64,000 bases of DNA from Molanna angustata (GCA_963576475.1 OY754972.1:12352811-12416810), one strand, 5' to 3'. Numbered from the stretch's first letter, positions 14,697-25,101 are shown. Numbers and translations are program-made. Notes: generated from the sequence alone by a model not told the origin.

Positions 14697-15718
14697 TCCA
14701 ACTGTCGATTTGTTCAGGAGAACTTTGTTCTCTTAACATATCGACAATGTATCAAGCCAGAATACGCGAGAATTGTATGGAGAGGTCTACTTTTTTCACG
14801 GCTTTTCCAACTTTGAAGTCAAAAAACACCAACTTAGAGGCTTCGCAGCATATATGTTCCATACACGGATTTACTCAGAATTCGGAGTAGAACATTTCGT
14901 GTGTCTGTGTGTCTGTGTGTGTGTCTGTGTGTCTGTGTGTGTGTGTGTCCGTCCCCCCCTTATAACTTTTGATCCGCTCAATTTACAGAGCCTAAAATTT
15001 CAGAATATATAAATAGTTACAGGCCTACAAAACTTTTATACTCGGAATTTTTAATTTTTGTTTCAGTCAGGGGTTATCAACTTTTGAATTTTTATTTTAT
15101 TTTTCCATATATCTCAGAAACCATAAACGCTAGAACGCTGAAAATTGGTACAAACATAGACAAATACAAAATCTAAAATGAGTTTTTTCAAAAAAATTCC
15201 AGGGTTTCTCAAACATTTTTTATTAAGAAAAATATTTTTTTTATGATAAATTTATGAGTTTAACTGCCTATATTTCCAAAACTTTTACAATTATCGAAAA
15301 AATCCGAAACACCCCAACTAGATAATTTAATTTTCTATAAAAAATATTAACATTGTAGTAGAAGATCTCAATTTTTTTTTAACAATTTTTTTAAAAATTG
15401 AATTTAGTGACGACATCGCTTCATACATTTTGTATGGCAGTCGCCTATACACAATATGTAAGAAGACTTAATAGTTTGATACTTCATCTCCAAACATACA
15501 TACATACCATCATGCTATTTGCATATTCTGGGTAGGAAAAAGGATCTTCCTCCATACTATCCTATCTTGACATACATACCTACATATGTTGTATAGAAAA
15601 CAAAATATCTGAAAATATTCAATAATTTGTATCTATGGGTTTATAGTTTGGTACATATTCTTCAACTATACATACTATCGCTATCGACAGTTGGATCTCA
15701 TGTGTTACATGCAACTAG
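14697..15718 (+). mobile_element. Helentron-like non-autonomous element, copy 1 (subtype a)
   Basis: The unit begins TCCAACTGTCGATTTG. It contains a conserved block of about 200 bp, then a GT/GTCT microsatellite (about 14899-14948) and a long AT-rich block. It ends with the inverted subterminal repeat ATCGACAGTTGGA (15683-15695), a CATGT/ACATG hairpin (15699-15711) and CAACTAG. Paired short subterminal inverted repeats, a central microsatellite, a 3' hairpin and absence of a target duplication are the recognised plan of Helentron-associated elements (HINEs; Drosophila DINE-1, lepidopteran MINE). It encodes nothing; the 79-codon ORF ending in Cys-Val repeats comes from the microsatellite. Variant words such as GTATGGCAGTCGCC and TATGTAAGAAGAC tie it to copy 4. 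Confidence 0.8.
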
Positions 15719-15744
15719 TTATACAAATAATGCAATGCTGTTTA

Positions 15745-15948
15745 TCCAACTGTCGATTTGTTCAGGAGAACTTTGTTCTCTTAACATATCGACAATGTAT
15801 CAAGCCAGAATACGCGAGAATTGTATGGAGAGGTCTACTTTTTTCACGGCTTTTCCAACTTTGAAGTCAAAAAACACCAACTTAGAGGCTTCGCAGCATA
15901 TATGTTCCATACACGGATTTACTCAGAATTCGGAGTAGAACATTTCGT

Positions 15949-15991
<43 letters not shown>

Positions 15992-16786
15992 TGTGTGTCT
16001 GTGTGTCTGTGTGTGTGTCCGTCCCCCCCTTATAACTTTTGATCCGCTCAATTTACAGAGCCTAAAATTTCAGAATATATAAAAAGTTACAGGCCTACAA
16101 AACTTTTATACTTGGAATTTTGAATTTTTGTTTCAGTCAGGGGTTATCAACTTTTGAATTTTTATTTTATTTTTCCATATATCTCAGAAACCATAAATGC
16201 TAGAACGCTGAAAATTGGTACAAACATAGCCAAATACAAAATCTCAAATTAGTTTTTTCAAAAAAATTCCAGGGTTTCTCAAACATTTTTTATTAAGAAA
16301 AGTATTTTTTTTATGATAAATTTATGAGTTTAACTGCCTATATTTCCATTTTTTTTTAAATATCGAAAAAAGCTGAAACACCCCAACTAGATAATTTAAT
16401 TTTATATAAAAAAATATTAACATTGTAGCAGTACATCTCAAATTTTTTTTAACAATTTTTATAAAAATTGAATTTAGTGACGACATCGCTTCATACAATT
16501 TGTATGGTAGTCACCTATACACAATATCAAAGAAGACTTAATAGTTTGATACTTCATCTCTAAACATACAATATACATATACCATCATGCTGTTTTCATA
16601 TTCCGGGTAGGAAAAAAAGACTGACCTCCATACTATCCTATCTTGACTACCTAGGTACATGTGTTGTATAGAAAACTAAATATCATAAAATAATAAATAA
16701 TTTGTATATGTGGGTTTGGTACTTATTCTTCAACTATACATACTATCGCTGTCGACAGTTGGATCCCATGTGTTACATGCAACTAG
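15745..16786 (+). mobile_element. Helentron-like non-autonomous element, copy 2 (subtype b)
   Basis: It has the same termini and order as copy 1, with a longer GT/GTCT array (about 15947-16018). Words such as GTATGGTAGTCACC, TATCAAAGAAGAC and GACTGACCTCC mark it as the same subtype as copy 3. It lies 26 bp from the 3' end of copy 1 in the same orientation. Its 3' end CAACTAG at 16786 is followed directly by another element's 3' end. Confidence 0.8.
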
Positions 16787-16879
16787 TTTGTATCTATGGG
16801 TTTATAGTTTGGTACATATTCTTCAACTATACATACTATCGCTATCGACAGTTGGATCTCATGTGTTACATGCAACTAG
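16787..16879 (+). mobile_element. Isolated 3' end of a Helentron-like element (subtype a)
   Basis: These 93 bp run from TTTGTATCTATGGG through the inverted repeat ATCGACAGTTGGA and the CATGTGTTACATG hairpin to CTAG. They are a second element end placed immediately after that of copy 2. The words match copies 1 and 4 rather than copy 2. It could be what remains of a host copy into which copy 2 was inserted, or a product of end-skipping during rolling-circle transfer. The left flank of copy 2 does not match the missing part, so the first model needs a deletion. Confidence 0.75.
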
Positions 16880-16952
16880 TAAAATAAACAGAAAAATACA
16901 CATTGAAATGAAAACAAAGACAGAATAATTGCTTTTAATTCGTTGAAATTAT

Positions 16953-17172
16953 TCCAACTGTCGATTTGTCCAACTGTCGATTTGTTCAGGAGAACTTTGT
17001 TCTCTTAACATATCTACAATGTATCAAGCCAGAATACGCGAGAATTGTATGGAGAGGTCTACTTTTTTCACGGCATTTCCAACTTTGAAGTCAAAAAACA
17101 CCAACTTAGAGGCTTCGCAGCATATATGTTCCATACACGGATTTACTCAGAATTCGGAGTAGAACATTTCGT

Positions 17173-17231
<59 letters not shown>

Positions 17232-18194
17232 TGTGTGTCTGTGTGTGTGTCCGTCCCCCCCTTATAACTTTTGATCCGCTAAATTTACAGAGCCTAAAAT
17301 TTCAGAATATATAAAAAGTTACAGGCCTACAAAACTTTTATACTCGGAATTTTGAATTTTTGTTTCAGTCAGGGGTTATCAACTTTTGAATTTTTATTTT
17401 ATTTTTCCATATATCTCAGAAACCATAAACGCTAGAACGCTGAAAATTGGTACAAACATAGACAAATACAAAATCTCAAATTAGTTTTTTCAAAAAAATT
17501 CCAGGGTTTCTGAAACATTTTTTATTAAGAAAAGTATTTTTTTTTTTGATAAATTTATGAGTTTAACTGCTTATACTGTAATTTTTTTTAAAAATATCGA
17601 AAAAAGCAGAAACACCCCAACTAGATCATTTAATTTTCTATAAAAAATATTAACATTGTATTAGCACATCTCAATTTTTTTGTAACAATTTTTATAAAAA
17701 TTGAATTAAGTGACGACATCGCTTCATACAATTTGTATGGTAGTCACCTATACACAATATCAAAGAAGACTTAATAGTTTGATACTTCATCTCTAAACAT
17801 ACCATCATGCTGTTTTCATATTCCGGGTAGGAAAAAAAGACTGACCTCCATACTATCCTATCTTGACTACCTAGGTACATGTGTTGTATAGAAAACTAAA
17901 TATCATAAAATAATAAATAATTTGTATTTATGGGTTTGGTATTTATTCTTCAACTATACATACTATCGCTGTCGACAGTTGGATCTCATGTGTTACATGC
18001 AACTAGTTCAGGAGAACTTTGTTCTCTTAACATATCGACAATGTATCAAGCCAGAATACGCGAGAATTGTATGGAGAGGTCTACTTTTTTCACGGCATTT
18101 CCAACTTTGAAGTCAAAAAACACCAACTTAGAGGCTTCGCAGCATATATGTTCCATACACGGATTTACTCAGAATTCGGAGTAGAACATTTCGT

Positions 18195-18231
<37 letters not shown>

Positions 18232-19036
18232 TGTGTGTCTGTGTGTCTGTGTGTGTGTGTGTGTGTCCGTCCCCCCCTTATAACTTTTGATCCGCTCAAT
18301 TTACAGAGCCTAAAATTTCAGAATATATAAACAGTTACAGGCCTACAAAACTTTTATACTCGGAATTTTGAATTTTTGTTTCAGTCAGGGGTTATCAACT
18401 TTTGAATTTTTATTTTATTTTTCCATATATCTCAGAAACCATAAACGCTAGAACGCTGAAAATTGGTACAAACATAGACAAATACAAAACCTCAAATTAG
18501 TTTTTTCAAAAAAATTCCAGGGTTTCTCAAACATTTTTTATTAAGAAAAATATTTTTTTTATGATAAATTTATGAGTTTAACTGCCTATATTTCCAAAAC
18601 TTTTACAATTATCGAAAAAAGCCGAAACACCCCAACTAGATAATTTAATTTTCTATAAAAAATATTAACATTGTAGTAGAAGATCTCAATTTTTTTTTAA
18701 CAATTTTTTTAAAAATTGAATTTAGTGACGACATCGCTTCATACATTTTGTATGGCAGTCGCCTATACACAATATGTAAGAAGACTTAATAGTTTGATAC
18801 TTCATCTCCAAATATACATACATACCATCATGCTATTTGCATATTCTGGGAAGGAAAAAGGATCTTCCTCCATACTATCCTATCTTGACATACATACCTA
18901 CATATGTTGTATAGAAAACAAAATATCTGAAAATATTCAATAATTTGTATCTATGGGTTTATAGTTTGGTACATATTCTTCAACTATACATACTATCGCT
19001 ATCGACAGTTGGATCTCATGTGTTACATGCAACTAG
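16953..19036 (+). mobile_element. Helentron-like element, copy 4 (subtype a), interrupted by copy 3
   Basis: Its first 16 bp, TCCAACTGTCGATTTG, are at 16953-16968. The rest, starting TTCAGGAGAAC, resumes at 18007 and ends CTAG at 19036. Together the pieces make 1046 bp, a normal unit. Copy 3 sits exactly between them. Both outer flanks (TTGAAATTAT and TATTAAAA, taking one T on each side) show a TT target with no duplication, as expected for Helentrons. The GT/GTCT array is at about 18192-18268. Confidence 0.8.
16969..18006 (+). mobile_element. Helentron-like element, copy 3 (subtype b), nested inside copy 4
   Basis: A complete 1038-bp unit from TCCAACTGTCGATTTG to CAACTAG. The surrounding element is split between ...ATTTG and TTCAGG... 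with no base lost or duplicated, which fixes both ends of this copy up to one ambiguous T. If the ends are read as CCAACTG...CTAGT, the target is T^T (Helentron rule). Read as TC...CTAG, the nested copy is in G^T. All four insertions fit T^T. The GT/GTCT array (about 17171-17251) is the longest of the four copies. Confidence 0.85.
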
Positions 19037-19194
19037 TTATTAAAATACTTAATATCTATACTATAAATTTGAATGTTTGTATTTATGTATCTATGTATGT
19101 ATGTGTTGAATGCGCTCCTAAACCGTTCATCCGATTGCGATGAAATTTTGGTGAATTGTCGAGAGTATGACCGGGATGGTTTCTGGATTAAAAA

Positions 19195-19615
19195 AAATTT
19201 CCTCTTCTTCTTCTTCAACGGGTATTAGGTCATTTTACCTATGAAGGACCCGAATGGTAAAATGACCTAATACTCTGGGAGAAGAAGCTCCAACTGTCCT
19301 TCCATTCTTCGCAGGTCTTCCAGAACAGTTTCTGGATTTAAACTTTTCTCTTCTTCTTCTTTTTCATCGTGTATTTGGTCATTTTACCTGTGAAGGTGGA
19401 TTATCCTGGAAGAATAAGGTCCAACTGTCCTACCATCTCTTTGCAAGTCTTCCAGGACGGTTTCTGGATTCAAACTTTTTTCTTCTTCTTATTCTTCATC
19501 GTGTATTTAATTCATTTTACCTATGAAATTGGAGAATCCTGGAAAAAGAAGGTCCAACTGTCCTTTCATCTCTTCGCAGGTCTTCCTACTATTGTTTCGG
19601 GAATTAAACTTTTTC
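19195..19615. repeat. Tandem repeat, unit about 131 bp, three copies
   Basis: Each unit has CTTCTTCTTC-type sequence, GGTCATTTTACCT(A/G)TGAAG, and then a CCAACTGTCC...TCTTCCA block. The last block starts at about 19290, 19421 and 19553. Copies differ by substitutions and small gaps. The array lies next to the 18-bp minisatellite, and CTTCTTC at its start could come from an RTE tail on the minus strand. Confidence 0.7.
19220..19272. repeat. Perfect 18-bp inverted repeat in the first 131-bp unit
   Basis: GTATTAGGTCATTTTACC and its exact reverse complement GGTAAAATGACCTAATAC are separated by a loop of about 16 bp. Only the first unit has the full hairpin. Confidence 0.75.
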
Positions 19616-19624
19616 TTTACCTAC

Positions 19625-20020
19625 TGAAGGGACGGGTGGTAATGAAGGGAAGGGAGGTACTGAAGGGCCTGAAGGGACGGGTGGTACTGAAGGGTCTGAA
19701 GGGACGGGAGGTACTGAAGGGACGGGAGGCACTGAATGGACTGGAGGTACTGAAGGGACGGGAGGTACTGAAGGGACGGGAGGTTCTGAAAGGACGGGAG
19801 GTACTGAAGGGACGGAAGTACTGAAGGTATTGAAGGGCCTGAAGGGATGGGTGGTACTGAAGGGACGGGAGGTAAGTACTGAAGGGACAGGAGGTTCTGA
19901 AGGGACGGGAGGTACTGAAGGGACAGGAGTTTCTGAAGGGACGGGAGGTACTGAAGGAACGAGTACTGAAGGGACGGGAGGTACTGAAGGGTCTGAAGCG
20001 ACGGGTGGTAATGAAGGATC
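19625..20020. repeat. Minisatellite, 18-bp unit GGTACTGAAGGGACGGGA and variants
   Basis: About 20 copies of an 18-bp unit, with shorter and longer variants such as GGTCTGAAGGGACGGG and an added CCTGAAGG. The unit is a multiple of three and lacks stop codons in several frames. Low-complexity ORFs therefore appear on both strands (Lys-Gly-Arg-Glu-Val, Thr-Glu-Gly and Leu-Pro-Ser-Leu-Gln repeats). I regard these as by-products; there is no start context, signal peptide or flanking coding sequence to support a protein. Confidence 0.85.
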
Positions 20021-20029
20021 ATTTTTAAT

Positions 20030-21255
20030 TATACAGGCAATACAAAGTTTGCCGGGGGTTCACTAGTTTTATATAAATATCTTATACTTTTGGACATATT
20101 TCCACAAGTTATTATAACCTTCATGTATAAATTACAGGTAGGTTTAATGAATCTCTTATCATTGTGGCATCAAAGACAATTATGTATGTTACGATGTGAG
20201 GACACGTGTTATAAAGAAGATTATGACAATGTTGTTAAGTAGGTAAGTAAGCATGAACGAGGGAGTATTTTATAATGACGCTTTCGAGACTATTATAAAA
20301 TACCTCAGTAATTAATTTATAATGCAATTTTATTCAAGTGTAAAGAGAAGGTACTTACATACCAACTTACATATAGCTGAAATCAAGGAAATTTCCAAGT
20401 TCATTCCACCTTCGGCATTCAATTTGTTGACTTCCTTTCACGTCATTCTTGCTTCAATATTTTTTTTGCTATCGCTATCAAACTGTCTCCTGTACATCTA
20501 GAAGAAATTGTCTAATAGCAATATGCCCATCAGTGTACTTTGCACAAAAAGATTTGAAGACTAAGGCTATTCCATAGACTTGCTGAATGTACCTACTTCT
20601 AACGACGAGCTGAGAAATTTTGTGTCATGGATAGTGTTGTAAGTTCAGCATATCGGAGTGGAAGTCCATGATTGGATAAATAAATGAACTTGATTTTACG
20701 GTACTATGGCAGGTTTGGATTATAGAGAATGTTCGGGCGTTTAAGATCCAGCCTACCAATATTCAATCCTTGGTTTATTATCACCATGCTGAGACCAGAC
20801 GTCGCCCACCGCCGCTCAGAGAAGAATGTACCTACCCACAATTCGGAATCTTCATTTCAATAATTTGTTTTTTGTTAGTTGCAATTTTTCACTAGTGTCA
20901 GACACGTTGTTAATTCGCCATTCATATTTTTCAACAAAAAATTACATTCCCACTACGTGTTGTGTACCATTTTAAGAAGAAATTACGAAGCTCTGGTCGA
21001 GAAAAGCGGAAGGCAACATCCGGTGCGTCGCCGAGAACCTGGGTAAGTCGATCTCAGTTCCTGGCGATAAATTTCTCTTGTCCTATCCCAACCCGACCAA
21101 TTCCTTCAAAATATACAGTCCACTTAAGCGAGTTGGGCTGTATCGTCCAGAGCCAATATTACCAATTTTCATTTCGCCAGGGTCACAACAGAGAATATTG
21201 TACAATAATGACATAATGTGTATCTTTAGTATCGTCGTTTATTTCTGTCCGAGAG
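20030..21255. other. Stretch without a recognisable gene
   Basis: No family could be recognised. ORFs of 84 and 96 codons at 20962-21368 overlap each other and run into a SINE, so they are not convincing. GGGTAAGT at about 21041 is a good splice-donor word but has no partner that I could find. Confidence 0.4.
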
Positions 21256-21261
21256 ACTCTA

Positions 21262-21490
21262 TAGCCGACCGCCGTGGCACATTTGGTAAGCCGTTCGGTT
21301 TCTGTGCGGGCGTCCTGGGTTCGATTCCCAGCAGAGGAGAAATTTATTTAAATTCATTTCTCACGTAAACATTGCTTCCCTGGGCTAGAAACACTGGTTA
21401 GTTGGAAGAAATTGCCATACGGCAATAAACTCGCCACTTGCGCAGGGTACAAGGAAGTGTTCCAGTCTGTGAACAGGGGGGTGCAATGCT
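21262..21490 (+). mobile_element. tRNA-derived SINE, family A
   Basis: A tRNA-like head begins GACCGCCGTGGCA. It has an A-box-like TGGTAAGCCGTTCGG and a clear RNA polymerase III B box GGTTCGATTCCC. A tRNA-unrelated body follows with AGAGGAGAAATTTATTT, CACTGGTTAGTTGGAAG and GGGGGGTGCAATGCTACAC. The acceptor arms do not pair, so it is not a tRNA gene. Other members of the family are at 44225-44410 (+) and 56985-57070 (-). Confidence 0.75.
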
Positions 21491-21599
21491 ACACAAATCA
21501 TAATTTTTACATACAAAATTTAAGAAGAACAATATTTTACACAATATATTATAAAATATTGTTGTATCATATCATATAAGTAATGCATATAAAATAAAA

Positions 21600-22170
21600 A
21601 ATAAATAAATAATTTATATAGTGCCTTTTAATGATTCAAAAACATTCCAAGAGCGGTTTTAGTTTAGTTATGCGCCGTTCTACGAAACAAAGCTATTTTC
21701 AGTACTTTAGTGAAAATGCTATTGCATCGAGCACTTCAGACATCTGGAGGCAGTGCATTCCACTTAATTGGACCGCTCACACCAAAGCATCGGTCATAGT
21801 AAGCCACTTTGTTGACACTGTCCAACTCCTTTAGGGAGTTGTTACTCTGTGATCCAGACGACCTTTTTTGAGAGACCTTTTTTCTCTGACACAGCTCTCG
21901 AATGTATCGTTGTACTAGATTGTGAAAAGAATTAAACACGGTCAAACAAATTTTGTAATCAACTCGCTCTGGTCACTTCAACCACTGTAATTCGTTTAGT
22001 AGTGGAGTTATGTGACATCGTTTTTCCGCACAGATAATAAGCCTTGCCGCTGCATTGAACACCATCTGTAATCTATCGAGTTGATTCTTCGGCAATCCAG
22101 GATAAATGCCATTGCAGTAATCAAGCCGAGAAACGACGAGTGTATTTATAAATGTTTTTGTCTCATTCTT
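21600..22170 (-). pseudogene. 3' end of an L2/CR1-like LINE (reverse transcriptase C-terminus), minus strand
   Basis: Read on the minus strand from about 22170: VVSRLDYCNGIYPGLP, then NQLDRLQMVFNAAARLI, HITPLLNELQWL, a stop, ERVDYKICLTVFNS, and further on SGPIKWNALPPDV. 'SRLDYCN...GLP...L(Q)xVxNAAARLI' and 'PLLxxLxWLPxxxRxxYK' are hallmarks of L2/CR1-group LINEs. At least one in-frame stop follows the QWL block. It is truncated at the 5' end; an AT-rich tail lies at about 21590-21620. Confidence 0.75.
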
Positions 22171-22174
22171 GGGT

Positions 22175-22855
22175 AAACTTTTTTGGGTATAGACTGGTAT
22201 ACTCCAAAAGTACCTATTCCAAAATTGTTTTTATAGGCACAAAATTAAAATTATTGTAGGTATATGTAGATTTTTATGTACCAATAAAAAACTCTATCTT
22301 TAGTCTTTTAAAAGAAGAAGAAGGATATTTAATACTGATATTTATAAAAAAATACTAAACGAAGTCCATCATTATGTTGCATGTGGATAAATATCCATTC
22401 TGTCAAACAAGATGACTATACTACAGGTACCTACCTAATATTACGTGTCTATTCGAAAGCGCGACATTTTGACTGAATAAATCGTGCATAATGCTGCGAC
22501 CACACCCAAGAGGCTTGATGAAATTTTTGCTGGCATTTTTTACTCTTCGCTACTATGGAACAGTGGAGTCATAAATTCACTATTTCTAAGTGTATTTTTT
22601 AACATTAATTTCTCAACGGGTATCATGTAGAGGGTGCATATTGCGTTAATTTCTGTTAATTTCGTCATGGTGTTGAGACTATAAAAATTTATATCCTTTG
22701 TACATCCTAAACTATAAGTCGGATCAACTTCATACTTAACCATTTTGTCAGTATGCTCAGTACACCCGAAATAATAAACCTGCATGCTATTATTGCTGGG
22801 AAGACCCTGCTTAATTATGTAAGGAATCCGGAAGATTTGTGACATGGAAGATGTG
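22175..22855. other. Stretch without a recognisable gene
   Basis: A 117-codon minus-strand ORF at 22540-22893 has no recognisable motif and no supporting context. I treat it as chance. Confidence 0.4.
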
Positions 22856-22861
22856 ATGTGA

Positions 22862-22995
22862 TGGAGGCAACAACGACGATGGTATTGGTACATGGACAGA
22901 GAATGTAACCCTAGGACTCCGTATATAGCTCTGCAAGGGATACCCGATGGACAACGTGGAGCAGTGATACCTCAAACACGATGGCGAGAAAGCTA
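22862..22995 (+). pseudogene. Possible RTE-like reverse transcriptase C-terminal fragment
   Basis: One frame reads a tract resembling 'RWxGHxxRMxxxRTPxxALxGxPxGxRxxGxPxTRWR', including RTPYIALQGIPDG and PQTRWRES before a stop. This is the shape of the last 40 residues of RTE-like proteins. It is short and decayed, so confidence is low. Confidence 0.35.
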
Positions 22996-23754
22996 AAGCT
23001 TCAGCTTCACAAGAGACTCCCTCCTTTTGAAATATAAGACTTTAGAGTCTTAGAAAAGAAGAAGGATACTCAAGGAAGGATATTTTCTAAAAAGTAGAAA
23101 TATTGAGCTGATTTAGAATGTTCTGACGTTCACAAAAATTTAGTTTTTTAGTTAATTTTTGTTTGAAAAAAGTAGGTACCTACTTCTTAACAATGCATTC
23201 AGGGGTTGTCAGGGACCTCAACATTTTTCTTATTATTTTCTTTAAAAAATCCCATAATACAAACCTAAATATATAGCAGAGAGTTTAGTTTTGGCCACAA
23301 TCTACTGGTTTTCAATACAGGTTGGCGTACTTAAATTACATACTAGTTTTGTGTCAACCACCGAACTAATTTTGGCATTTCAATATCTCTCTTGTCTATG
23401 CTTTCTATGTATGTATGTAGATATCTAATATTATATGGTAGGTGAATGGAGATTATTATGCAGTGTTGACCCAGTCAATAGTGCAGTGAACTGTTTCGCC
23501 CACATACGTTTTTTTGCGCTTAGACATAATAAATTACGACATTTTAAACTGGACTAACCGTTCAAAGCATATTTTACATTCCGATACTATTTTAAAAGGT
23601 CGTTTACGAATAGAAATAAATTTATTAATTTAACAATAACATAGGTATTATAAATTGTTCGTGTAAGTGAAACCTCACAAAGAAATCCTATGCTGAGTCA
23701 TTTGTCATATTATCAAATCAGTTTATATTTTACTAGATGTTCATTAGAATACTA

Positions 23755-23815
23755 TTACCAAAATGTGGCAATATATAATACCTGTTAGTTGCCCTAGTAG
23801 CTACACAAATAAATA
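23755..23815 (+). mobile_element. Remnant of SINE family B 3' end
   Basis: AATGTGGCAA and then TACCTGTTAGTTGCCCTAG reproduce, with an internal deletion, the 3' body of the SINE at 30515-30765 (reverse) and 47655-47875. The tRNA-like head is missing. Confidence 0.45.
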
Positions 23816-23857
23816 GTTATTTAATTTATAATTTTGATACAATTTTTCCTTGTTTGA

Positions 23858-23885
23858 AATAATAATAATAATAATAATAATATAT
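23858..23885. repeat. (AAT)n microsatellite
   Basis: About eight AAT units within AT-rich sequence; no associated element could be recognised. Confidence 0.85.
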
Positions 23886-24061
23886 TTATTAAAAATAAAA
23901 ACACAAACAACAAATACAATAATAACAGTATAAACAAAAAATAGGAAAAAAAAATAACATCAATTAGGAATTCTCCCCGAAAATAAGAAAACCTTATGCT
24001 TCGGGGAGGAGTACAGAAGATAACACCACAAAAATCACAAAAACAACAAAAAAGAGAAAGA

Positions 24062-24300
24062 AAAAAAAAAAAAGAAAAATATATATATATTTGATATGAA
24101 GAGAGAAAAAAAAAATACACACATACATATATACATGTATATACACACACATATACATATACACACATATACATATATACACACACACATACATACATAC
24201 ACACACATATAAATACACACACATACATACACACACACACACACATACATATATACACATACACACACATACACATACAAAAATAGTACAGTTAACGATA
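24062..24300. repeat. Mixed (A)n, (AC)n and (ATAC)n microsatellite tract
   Basis: An A-rich run leads into about 180 bp of ACAC/ATAC/TATA mixtures. Minus-strand ORFs rich in Cys-Val-Tyr across it are low-complexity artefacts. Confidence 0.9.
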
Positions 24301-24584
24301 CACAACAATGCCTATACAATGCACTCAATCATTCAAGAATATTTAATATGGCACAATGAGACGAAAAGCTATCTAAACCTTTTCTTGAAAGCTAACAGTG
24401 AGTCAGAAGGTTTCTATTTATACTATTTGTACTATTTTGTTTTAAATATTTATACTATCTTGTTTTAAATATTTGTACTTGTTTTAAATATTTGTGCTAG
24501 TTTAGTTTAACTTCTACATTTATAATATATCTATATACTGTATAATATAGATACTGAAGAAGTGTGTTTGTACGATTTATAAGT

Positions 24585-24691
24585 TTTTTTCTAGACTATA
24601 AATCAATTTCAACTATGGTGAATAGTAGTGTGAATCTGTTAAAATATTTATTTGAAAAATATAGATATTATTATAACGTTCAAGAATTATT
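24585..24691. repeat. 107-bp direct repeat, left copy, flanking an RTE-like fragment
   Basis: This sequence (CTATAAATCAATTT ... ACGTTCAAGAATTATT) recurs at 25102-25208 with the same length and about 88-89% identity by eye. The two copies bracket an RTE-like 3' end exactly: the left copy ends where the element tail starts. It therefore looks like a very long target-site duplication. Confidence 0.7.
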
Positions 24692-25101
24692 CATCATCAT
24701 TGGCGCTACAGCCCTGTGTGGGCCCTGGCTTCCACCAGAATCCTTCTCCAGCCATCCCTGTCCTCCACCGCTCTCCTCCAGTTTGATATTCCCATCGCCC
24801 ATATGTCGTCTTCTGTGTCGTCCAGCCATCTTAGTTTAAGCCTGCCTCTACTTCTTCTGCCCTCTGGATTGGTATTAAGAACCTTTTTTGGGATACGATT
24901 ATCATTCATCCGGCTGACATCTCCCAACTGGTTGGGACTCCTAACCACTGCAGTCTACGTACTTTTTGTATAATGTTGGGTTCGTCATATTATGCCTGTA
25001 GTTCGTGATTATATCGCATCCTCCAAAGTCCATTATCATTTACTGGGCCAAAAATCTTTCTCTGTATTTTCCTTTCCAATATCAAGAGGCTGTTTTCGTC
25101 T
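24692..25101 (-). pseudogene. 5'-truncated RTE-like element, reverse transcriptase C-terminus
   Basis: Minus-strand reading starts near 25100 with an ILERKIQRKIFGPV-like tract. After frame damage it continues SRMNDNRIPKKVL, then NPEGRRSRGRLKLRWL, NWRRAVEDRDGWRRILVEA and a stop near 24706. 'RMxxxRIPKKVLxxNPEGRRxRGRPxLRWLDxVExDL' is a widespread insect RTE-like ending. An ATGATGATG tail (read on the minus strand) ends at 24692. It is flanked by 107-bp direct repeats. Confidence 0.75.

Noticed and set aside
14773..18330. ORFs starting Met-Tyr-Gly-Glu-Val and ending in Cys-Val repeats, repeated four times
   Set aside because: They lie inside the Helentron-like units, run through the GT microsatellite and differ by indels between copies; they are not conserved as proteins.
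14697..19036. Interpretation of the 1-kb units as cut-and-paste transposons with 13-bp terminal inverted repeats
   Set aside because: The nested copy shows no target duplication, and sequence with a hairpin and CTAG continues beyond the right inverted repeat, which fits Helentrons better.
19621..20066. Low-complexity proteins (Leu-Pro-Ser-Leu-Gln or Thr-Glu-Gly repeats) as possible silk-like or structural genes
   Set aside because: They arise from an 18-bp minisatellite open in several frames on both strands, with no signal peptide, start context or flanking coding sequence.
23821..24328. Minus-strand ORFs rich in Cys, Val and Tyr
   Set aside because: They are readings through an (AC)n/(ATAC)n microsatellite and adjacent A-rich sequence.
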